From positions 1 to 60,363 of the forward strand of contig CAIZES010000216.1 of assembly GCA_903932045.1 (NCBI GenBank): DNA of 60,363 nucleotides. The letters are read 5' to 3'. Numbering within the stretch: the stretch's first letter is position 1; the number at the start of each line of letters is the position of its first letter. Source of the DNA: an uncultured Silvanigrella sp. (lineage in GTDB: Bacteria > Bdellovibrionota_B > Oligoflexia > Silvanigrellales > Silvanigrellaceae). The notes beneath the pieces are model-generated. The model made no database searches and was not told the origin of the DNA. It saw nothing but the letters and a program-made list of their open reading frames with translations. Position numbers and translations under genes: made by a program. This document shows, piece after piece, positions 53,810 through 60,363 of this stretch.

Positions 53810-54922
53810 ATGAAGAAACTGTCAGATTTTCTCAAACAAAATAAACAGACAAAGCAGTCTGCCACTTTTGATCGAGAAAACACGCAGTACACATCAACCT
53901 ATGCCACACATGGTCACTCCGTTTCATCCCAGATTGGGCAATACCTACTCAGAGTCAATGCATGGTTTGAGGTAAGCGGACAACCACTTCTCAGGCAATT
54001 CAACTGGAGCATAGTCAGAAATGCAAGCTTCATTCTCGCTAGCTCATTTGTTTGCGCCAACGTAACGAGCATTTCTGTAGCTCATTCCTCATTCAAAGCT
54101 TTTCACCTTTCACAAAAAATGTTACTTGCTGCAAAGTCTACCAGCGGCACGTACACCCCTAATCTTACTGCGAGCACCCAACGGTCTTCAACCTCCGCAG
54201 TAAAAGATCAAATTCTAAAACGAAACCTTTTTAATTCCGACGGCACGCTCGCCCCCGAGTTAGAGAACGCCCAAGGAAGAAAAACAAGCGACCTGGACTT
54301 TGCAAAGGCACCGTGCACAAACGAAAAACTTCCTGTTGAAATTTTAGGTACTATATTTACAGGCAACCCGTTTAGCAGCGTTGTGATTTTGAAAGATCCC
54401 AAAATAGCGGATGCCGACATCTATCAAACCGGAAAAGCTATTATCGATTATGAGGATTACGAAATCTACAAAGTAGAACAAGGCGCCGCTGAATTCAGAA
54501 AGGGCGATACGAAAATTTGTGTCGATCTCACAGGTCGAAAACCAAAAGACAATGCCATAGCGGCGTCTTCGGCTATTAAAAGCATGAGCGTAACCGAAAC
54601 TATTGATTTGCCAGATGACGAAATGAAAAATTTACTAGGACCAGAACTATCGCGCGCTATGAACGAGGCAAAGCTTATTCCCGACCCCGCTCCGGACGGG
54701 ATCGGAATCCAAGGGTTTCGGCTTTTGGCAATTGTGCCAGGATCTGTTTTTGATCGCGTGAAATTGCAGAATGACGATTTGCTTCTAGAAGTGAATGGCC
54801 AAAGCCTAAAAGACCCAGGTCAAGGCTATCGACTTTTAGAGGCTCTTCAACAACAAAGAGAAATAACCATCAACTTCACCCGTAGGGGTGAACCCATGGT
54901 ACGGAAGGTGCGAGTGAAATGA
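53810..54922 (+). CDS. Type II secretion protein C (second copy), PDZ-containing
   Basis: A 370-aa protein with the same layout as its upstream neighbour. It has a longer Gln/Lys-rich cytoplasmic N-terminus (about 1-60), a membrane helix (about 62-82) and the homology region ILKRNLFNSDGTL (about 136-148), with CTNEKLPVEILGTIFTG. A C-terminal PDZ domain (GFRLLAIVPGSVFDRVKLQNDDLLLEVNGQSL) closes it. The two proteins have diverged widely outside these motifs. ATG 53810 is preferred over an in-frame GTG five codons earlier. It overlaps gspD by 4 bp, so it is the copy most tightly coupled to the secretin. Confidence 0.82.
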   Translation: MKKLSDFLKQNKQTKQSATFDRENTQYTSTYATHGHSVSSQIGQYLLRVNAWFEVSGQPLLRQFNWSIVRNASFILASSFVCANVTSISVAHSSFKAFHLSQKMLLAAKSTSGTYTPNLTASTQRSSTSAVKDQILKRNLFNSDGTLAPELENAQGRKTSDLDFAKAPCTNEKLPVEILGTIFTGNPFSSVVILKDPKIADADIYQTGKAIIDYEDYEIYKVEQGAAEFRKGDTKICVDLTGRKPKDNAIAASSAIKSMSVTETIDLPDDEMKNLLGPELSRAMNEAKLIPDPAPDGIGIQGFRLLAIVPGSVFDRVKLQNDDLLLEVNGQSLKDPGQGYRLLEALQQQREITINFTRRGEPMVRKVRVK

Positions 54923-57429
54923 AACGTTCAATTTTTTCTAGCAGTCGTGTTATGCAAGCCTCTTTCATTTGTTTGGTGAGTTTGGCAGGACTATCCTCTA
55001 CTGGACATCTTGTTCTTCGCTCGCAAGCATTTGGACAAGCACCCATTCCGCCACCACCGCCACCGCCACCACCGCCACCGCCATCGGACGACGATATGCC
55101 ACCACCCGATATGCCCATACCGGAAGACAGCATGGATTCCGGTGGTTCCAGTGCGATGCATTCCTCGTTGGGCGGAAAAGCAAACCCCAAAGGCGTTGGC
55201 GCAAAAGACAAAGATACGAGCGCGGCACCAGGAAAGAAAGTTGCTCCAGGAAAAGAAACAGTGAGCATTGATTTTCCCGAGGCCACCGAACTGAAAGATA
55301 TCATCAAAGCCGTGAGTTTGTGGTCGGGTAAAAACTTTATTCTAAACAAAAATATTTCGGCAAAAATTCAGCTCATTTCGCCACAGCTTGTGACAAAGGA
55401 AGAGGCCTGGCAGGCATTTTTAAGCGCCCTGAACATTGCTGGATTCACAACCGTTGAAAGCGGAAAATTTACAAAAATTGTTCCAACAAATGTTGCTCCT
55501 GGTGCAAATCTCAAAACATATTACAGCAAATATTGGGCTCCCGCCACCGACGAAACCATTACCCAAATTATTCCACTGGAGTATATGCAAGCAAGTGAAC
55601 TTGCCAATAACATTAAAAATACTCTAAAGATTTCTTCGAATATCACCACCTTTCCGGCAACTAATTCATTAATTGTAACCGATACCGGTCACAAAGTGCG
55701 TCGTATTCTGGAAGTCATTCGCATTCTCGACATCAAAGGGAATCAACCTCAACTCGCTATTGAGCCCGTGAAAAACACTGATGCAAACGACATTAAAACT
55801 AAAATTGAAGCTCTCTTCACACGTTCGGGAGGAGCGTCTCCCTATTTACAAAAAGTCATTGTGGACACGCGCTCAAATTCGCTTTTGCTAGTAGGCCCTC
55901 CCAAAGGACTCGATGATGTTGTGCGCGTTATTCGGAGATTGGATAAACCAACCGAAGATCTTTCGGGACAAGCACAAATTCACATTCGCCCTTTGGAATA
56001 TGCTGACGCTGAAAAACTTTCACAAACACTGAGCTCACTGGCATCGGGAACCCGAACATCCTCGGTGCGCCGTTTGCCATCGTTGCCAGGCAGCTCCAGC
56101 GGCGGAGGCTCGGTTGCTAACCTTGGTGACACAAAAATTACGTCTGACAAACCAACAAACAGTCTTATTATTCAAGGTTCAAAATCGGCTTTCGACGAAC
56201 TCGAACCTATCATTCAGACCTTGGATAAGCGCCGCAACCAAGTTTACATCGAAGTGGATATTCTCGACATCGGCGTTGATAACAGCCTCGATGTGAGCAC
56301 TGGTTTACTAGCAGGTGCAACCGCCGACAATGGCAGAGCCCTCCTTCCATTTGGATGGCGTCCATCGCGAGTACTGCCATTTGCTTACACTCCCACAACG
56401 GGTATTACAGCTGCCCCTTCCATTCCCAATGATGCTATACTGGGAATACTGGGAGGAAAGCCCATCAGCATTGGGGGCGTACAATTGTCTCCTGGTGCAT
56501 TTATTCAAGCCCTTAAGTCTGATTCAAATGCCAATGTGCTTCAAACTCCAAATCTATTAGTTGCGGACAACGAAGATGCCTCGTTTACCGCAACGGACCG
56601 GGAATACTATCAGGACATCAGTCAAGATACCCAAACAAAAGTGGAATCTAAGAAATGGCAAAATACGGACGCGGCATTGGAACTCACAATTAAACCCCAA
56701 ATTTCTAAGGCTGACTTTGTGAATCTCGACATCAATATCAAGGCCGAGCGTTTTGACACTCGAGTGGATCGTTCTGCCCCACCCAATAAGAACGTGCGGC
56801 AAACGAAAACAAAAATTACGGCCGGAAGTCAACAAACAATTGTTATTAGCGGCTTAAATCGTGACAAGGAAATGGAAACAAAATCGAAGGTGCCAATTTT
56901 AGGAGATATTCCTATTTTGGGTTGGTTGTTCCGCGATACTCAACGCACTAAACAAAAAACAAATCTTACAATTTTTATCACGCCATATGTTGTGCGAGAG
57001 TCGTCGGACCTTGCAAAAATTTACGAGAAAAAAGTTCGTGAACGCGATGAGTTCTTAAAAGCATTTTATGGTTCACTTAAAAAATCGGAGGTGTTTGCGA
57101 GAATGCCCGATTTGGAACGTGGCAAAGTTCCGGCAGTGCAAGAAAACAAAAAGTCCACGGATTCTCAGCCAAACATTCCGGCAATTCCTGGAAATGACCC
57201 TGCGAAACCAGGAAAAGACGAAACAAACTCCGGCGCCACCGACGCGAAAAAAGCGTCCAAAACGGCTTTTCCGAGTGAAGATCCAAACCCGGTTGTTGTA
57301 CCCTCTGGAAGCGGGGGGGGAGGCTCGACCCCCATGTACAGCGACGGCGGTGGGTTTGACCCCGGAAGCACACAACCACCTCCTCCACCACCACCTCCTC
57401 CTTCGTCACAATCAGAAGAGGCACCATAA
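54919..57429 (+). CDS. gspD: Type II secretion system secretin
   Basis: GspD forms the outer-membrane pore of the type II system. The 836-aa protein has a signal peptide (cleavage near AFGQA) followed at once by a run of twelve prolines and an Asp/Pro-rich linker. Then come the N0 domain (VSIDFPEATELKDIIKAVSLWSG), N1 to N3 (for example IIPLEYMQASELANNIKN, KVIVDTRSNSLLLVGPP and IHIRPLEYADAEKLSQTL) and the secretin core. VPILGDIPILGWLFRDTQRTKQKTNLTIFITP is the secretin signature. The C-terminal tail has another Gly- and Pro-rich stretch, coded partly by a run of eight G (57313-57320). It overlaps gspC2 by 4 bp. Confidence 0.95.
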   Translation: MKRSIFSSSRVMQASFICLVSLAGLSSTGHLVLRSQAFGQAPIPPPPPPPPPPPPSDDDMPPPDMPIPEDSMDSGGSSAMHSSLGGKANPKGVGAKDKDTSAAPGKKVAPGKETVSIDFPEATELKDIIKAVSLWSGKNFILNKNISAKIQLISPQLVTKEEAWQAFLSALNIAGFTTVESGKFTKIVPTNVAPGANLKTYYSKYWAPATDETITQIIPLEYMQASELANNIKNTLKISSNITTFPATNSLIVTDTGHKVRRILEVIRILDIKGNQPQLAIEPVKNTDANDIKTKIEALFTRSGGASPYLQKVIVDTRSNSLLLVGPPKGLDDVVRVIRRLDKPTEDLSGQAQIHIRPLEYADAEKLSQTLSSLASGTRTSSVRRLPSLPGSSSGGGSVANLGDTKITSDKPTNSLIIQGSKSAFDELEPIIQTLDKRRNQVYIEVDILDIGVDNSLDVSTGLLAGATADNGRALLPFGWRPSRVLPFAYTPTTGITAAPSIPNDAILGILGGKPISIGGVQLSPGAFIQALKSDSNANVLQTPNLLVADNEDASFTATDREYYQDISQDTQTKVESKKWQNTDAALELTIKPQISKADFVNLDINIKAERFDTRVDRSAPPNKNVRQTKTKITAGSQQTIVISGLNRDKEMETKSKVPILGDIPILGWLFRDTQRTKQKTNLTIFITPYVVRESSDLAKIYEKKVRERDEFLKAFYGSLKKSEVFARMPDLERGKVPAVQENKKSTDSQPNIPAIPGNDPAKPGKDETNSGATDAKKASKTAFPSEDPNPVVVPSGSGGGGSTPMYSDGGGFDPGSTQPPPPPPPPPSSQSEEAP

Positions 57430-57432
57430 GCC

Positions 57433-59250
57433 ATGGACAAGAACGTCTTAGACAGAATTCTCGATAAAATCGATCCGTCGAAGATGATCGGTCCCGACGG
57501 CAAACTCACTATTCCCGAATCTCCGCAAAAGGCCGCGCTCAATAAGCGAATTCCCATTGGCGAGCTTTTGATAGACCGAAACAAACTCACTCGGGAAGAT
57601 TTGGAAAAAGCTCTTCGCGAGCAAATAGAATCGAAACGCCATATCGGCGAAATTCTTGTGACTGAAGAAGTTATCGAACAAAATGAACTCAATAAAGCTC
57701 TAGCGGAACAATTCGATCTTGTTTTCTTAGATAGTTTACCCCTGAACGACATCGATCCCGATCTTGTGGGAAATCTTCAGCGTTCTTTTTGTTTGCAAAA
57801 TCAGATTGTTCCTATTTCCCGCGACAACTACGGTCTAACTGTTGCAATTTCTGACCCACTGAACCTCGCACCGGTTGATGATCTCAGATTGATTGTTGGA
57901 ACAACTATTTTTCGAGTGATGTGCCCAAGCGCAGTGATTGAAGCAGCCATCAACAGTGTTTTCGAACGTCAGGACATGAACGAAGGCGCAACTTCGCTCA
58001 AGCATGAGCAAGAAGACACCATCGAAGGGCTGGACAACGTCCATGATCTTCTGGATGACAGCGAAGAAGCTCCTGTGCGTCGCGAAGTTTCGCTTATCAT
58101 TCGTCGCGCTGTGGCTGAACGCGCATCGGATATCCATATCGAACCCTATGACGATCGATTGGTTGTGCGCATTCGCGTTGACGGAAGTTTGCGTGAACTT
58201 CGCACGATTCCGAAAAAATACCAATCTAGCGTGACAACACGAATTAAAATTTTGGGCAGACTGGATATTGCAGAAAGCCGACTCCCTCAGGATGGACGAA
58301 TTCCTCTAAAAGTGGGTGGACGTGAGTGCGACGTTCGCCTATCCACTTTGCCAACAAAATGGGGCGAGCGCATTGTGATGCGTATCCTAGATAAATCGGC
58401 TGGTATTCGTGAGCTAGAAAAGCTCAATATACCCGAACGTATTTATAAACCTTTCGAACAGTGTTTACGGCAAGAACACGGAATTTTACTTGTAACGGGT
58501 CCAACCGGTTCAGGTAAAACATCTACGTTGGCATCGGCACTCATGCACGTCAACAGACCCGATGTAAACATCATTACCATTGAAGACCCTGTTGAAATTG
58601 TCATTCCCGGTACCAGTCAGGTGGAAGTTAACGAAAAAGCAGGACTCACATTTGCCACAGCTTTACGTTCCATTTTACGACAAGATCCCAACATTGTTCT
58701 TATTCAAGAAATTCGTGACGCTGAAACTGCGCACATTGCTGTGCAGGCTGCTATTACGGGCCATTTGGTGCTATCGACACTGCACACAAATGACACAGCT
58801 ACAGCAGTGACTCGACTTACCGATTTGGGCGTTGCGGGTTATCAAATTGCATCTTCCGTTATTGGAGTTCTTGCGGTTCGCCTTGTTCGTACAGTGTGCA
58901 CAACGTGTCGCGATGTTGTGGACCACACCGCAGCCGAACTTGCTGAACTTGGAATTACCTCCGAACAAGCGCGCAACCACAAAACATACAAGGCACGTGC
59001 CGGTGGATGTTCTCTTTGCAAAAACACCGGCTATGCTGGGCGGACTGGTATTTACGAATTTCTTGCCATTGACGATCAAATTCGTTCGTATGTTTTAAAA
59101 AGTGCCGACGGCACAGGACTCAAGCGCCTCGCCCTTCAAAAGGGAATGATGACACTGCGCGATTCTGCTGCTCAACGTTTTTTGTCTGGAATGTGTTCAC
59201 TTTCCGACTCAGTTTCTGCCACACAAATTGACCAGGAGGAGCCAACATAA
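57433..59250 (+). CDS. gspE: Type II secretion system ATPase
   Basis: GspE is the cytoplasmic ATPase that drives pseudopilus assembly. The 605-aa protein has an N-terminal T2SSE domain (about 30-190, IGELLIDRNKLTREDLEKAL and a repeat-like IGEILVTEEVIEQNELNKAL). The core follows, with Walker A GPTGSGKTS (about 355-363), the Asp box RILDKSAGI and TIEDPVE. The Walker B region reads IVLIQEIRDAET, where most GspE/PilB proteins have GEIRD, so Gln replaces the Gly. The His box TGHLVLSTLHTND and a four-Cys zinc site (CTTC at about 489, CSLC at about 526) are intact. It starts 3 bp after gspD. Confidence 0.94.
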   Translation: MDKNVLDRILDKIDPSKMIGPDGKLTIPESPQKAALNKRIPIGELLIDRNKLTREDLEKALREQIESKRHIGEILVTEEVIEQNELNKALAEQFDLVFLDSLPLNDIDPDLVGNLQRSFCLQNQIVPISRDNYGLTVAISDPLNLAPVDDLRLIVGTTIFRVMCPSAVIEAAINSVFERQDMNEGATSLKHEQEDTIEGLDNVHDLLDDSEEAPVRREVSLIIRRAVAERASDIHIEPYDDRLVVRIRVDGSLRELRTIPKKYQSSVTTRIKILGRLDIAESRLPQDGRIPLKVGGRECDVRLSTLPTKWGERIVMRILDKSAGIRELEKLNIPERIYKPFEQCLRQEHGILLVTGPTGSGKTSTLASALMHVNRPDVNIITIEDPVEIVIPGTSQVEVNEKAGLTFATALRSILRQDPNIVLIQEIRDAETAHIAVQAAITGHLVLSTLHTNDTATAVTRLTDLGVAGYQIASSVIGVLAVRLVRTVCTTCRDVVDHTAAELAELGITSEQARNHKTYKARAGGCSLCKNTGYAGRTGIYEFLAIDDQIRSYVLKSADGTGLKRLALQKGMMTLRDSAAQRFLSGMCSLSDSVSATQIDQEEPT

Positions 59251-59253
59251 GCC

Positions 59254-60363
59254 ATGGCAACCTTCACCTACACCGGCCAAAATCGACAAACAGGAAAAAA
59301 ACTAAAAGGCAAAGTTGAAGCTGATTCACTTAAAGATGCTCGCGCCAAAGTTCAGAAACTAAGTCTGTTTATTTTGGAGATGAAACAAGCCGACACCACG
59401 GCAGCAGCGCGTAGCGACGCTTCGTTGTGGACAAAACTCAATCGACGCCCTCCCCGTCAGGAAGATATTGCTTTTGCAACCAAACAATTTGCCATTCTTG
59501 TGAAGGCCGGCGTTGATTTCAGCGAAGCACTACGCTCGGTTTCGGAACAAGTTGAAAACGACGAATTGCGTTCGGTATACGCAAAAATACGCGATCTCGT
59601 GAGCGAAGGAAAAAGTCTTTCTGACGCACACAAAGAATTTTCAAATGTTTTTCCACCACTTTACACAAACATGATTGCAGCCGCAGAGCGTTCTGGCGCA
59701 CTGCCAACGGTGTTGCGTCGGTTGGCCGACTTCATTTTTTACTCCATCGAAATTCGGCGTAAGGTTGTAGGAGCACTTTCATATCCTGCATTTATGCTTG
59801 CAGTTACATTTGCAGTTACGATATTTCTATTTGTTAATATTCTTCCAAAAATTACCAAGGCGCTATCAAGCTTGCGCGTAACGTTACCATGGTACACAGT
59901 GGCGCTCAACAAAATTTCGGCATTCATGCAACAATATTGGCTATGGGGTATTGTTCTAATGGCCCTATTTGCTATGGGATTTTGGGCATGGGTTAAAACT
60001 CCGGGCGGACGCTACAAGTTTGATAAATTTGCGTACAATGCTCCTCTTTTTGGTGAGCTTGTTCAGCGCATTGGAATTTCGCGCTTTTCAAAAACACTAT
60101 CAACTGTGCTTTCGTCGGGCGTTCGCATTGTGGAAGGCCTCACGCTCACTCGAAATGTTGTTGGTAACGCTGTATTGGAAGAGGCTCTAGACAAAGCCAT
60201 TATTCATGTCCAAGACGGCGACAAACTCACCATGGCACTTGAAAAAACAGGTGTCTTTCCTGCTTTGGTATTGCACATGCTGCGCACCGGTGAAAAAACA
60301 GGTCGCATTGAAGAAATGCTCACCTATATTGCTGAAGTGTACGACGACGAGGTAGAAGACAAA
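59254..60363 (+). CDS. gspF: Type II secretion system inner-membrane protein GspF (partial, 3' end missing)
   Basis: The frame is open from ATG 59254 to the window end (370 codons). GspF is the polytopic platform protein of the secretion system. Two copies of the T2SSF domain are visible: the first from about 65 (EDIAFATKQFAILVKAGVDFSEALRSV), followed by a membrane helix (LSYPAFMLAVTFAVTIFLFVNILP, about 175-198) and a second helix (about 222-247), and the second from about 275 (RIGISRFSKTLSTVLSSGVRIVEGL). The final membrane helix lies beyond the window. The gspE stop and gspF start share the same TAAGCCATGG junction seen between gspD and gspE, with AGGAGG upstream. Confidence 0.93.
   Translation, partial: MATFTYTGQNRQTGKKLKGKVEADSLKDARAKVQKLSLFILEMKQADTTAAARSDASLWTKLNRRPPRQEDIAFATKQFAILVKAGVDFSEALRSVSEQVENDELRSVYAKIRDLVSEGKSLSDAHKEFSNVFPPLYTNMIAAAERSGALPTVLRRLADFIFYSIEIRRKVVGALSYPAFMLAVTFAVTIFLFVNILPKITKALSSLRVTLPWYTVALNKISAFMQQYWLWGIVLMALFAMGFWAWVKTPGGRYKFDKFAYNAPLFGELVQRIGISRFSKTLSTVLSSGVRIVEGLTLTRNVVGNAVLEEALDKAIIHVQDGDKLTMALEKTGVFPALVLHMLRTGEKTGRIEEMLTYIAEVYDDEVEDK

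Noticed and set aside
57313-57320. Eight-G run near the 3' end of gspD as a phase-variation site
   Set aside because: It is shorter than the two ten-G runs and lies in a Gly-rich tail after the secretin core; noted but not pressed.
1-60363. Mobile elements, prophage genes, defence systems, tRNA or rRNA genes
   Set aside because: I saw no transposase, integrase, restriction, toxin-antitoxin or RNA-gene signature, and no abrupt change in base composition.

Overview
The window comes from the chromosome of a Gram-negative (diderm, LPS-making) bacterium. By eye the base composition is a little under 50% GC. The gene content (lipid A genes beside BamA and Lol genes, DUF507 and DUF1844 proteins, a type II secretion operon, many lipoproteins and secreted peptidases) resembles lineages once grouped as Deltaproteobacteria, such as Bdellovibrionota/Oligoflexia. 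That placement is inference; there is no rRNA or marker comparison here. Genes are tightly packed, often with 4-bp stop/start overlaps. I see no tRNA, rRNA, CRISPR array, transposase or phage gene.

Layout. (1) 1-13.8 kb, minus strand: a long outer-membrane biogenesis cluster, read as two unknown envelope proteins, elbB, one lolC/E-type permease, lolD, bamA, ompH/skp, lpxD, fabZ, lpxA, lpxB, an MsbA-like ABC exporter and lpxK (cut by the window start). It covers lipid A synthesis and flipping, lipoprotein release and beta-barrel insertion. (2) 13.9-22.8 kb: small envelope proteins, a MerR-type regulator related to B12-binding photoreceptor regulators but lacking their cobalamin-ligand histidines and rich in cysteine, a double-FHA protein, DUF1844, greA, a PerM/AI-2E-type membrane protein, an ECF sigma factor with a probable membrane-bound partner, and a hexapeptide acetyltransferase. 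(3) 22.8-31.7 kb: a Cys/Met PLP enzyme, galactokinase, a 1037-aa Ig-like lipoprotein, a GT4 glycosyltransferase and a secreted GH13 amylase. (4) 32-41 kb: yciB, an LRR protein and mnmE (plus strand); two tandem paralogues of unknown function and a DUF507-dnaE-mutM operon (minus strand). (5) 41.4-50.5 kb: a secreted-protein module (1077-aa lipoprotein, S8 subtilase, C11 clostripain-like lipoprotein) and an NtrC-like regulator that lacks the GAFTGA loop. (6) 50.7-60.4 kb: a chemoreceptor-like protein divergent from a type II secretion operon with two tandem gspC genes, then gspD, gspE and gspF (cut by the window end).

The signals most worth following are regulatory. The C11 peptidase mRNA appears to fold its whole Shine-Dalgarno sequence into a 9-bp hairpin whose other arm copies the 16S anti-SD. 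A run of ten G forms the ribosome-binding region of the amylase gene, and another run of ten G lies inside the 5' part of lpxA. The MerR-type gene has a near-consensus promoter that predicts an almost leaderless mRNA, with a palindrome over its -35 region. An 8-5-8 palindrome with a -10-like element at its centre lies upstream of the secretion operon. No single locus in the window is clearly a new defence or biosynthetic system.
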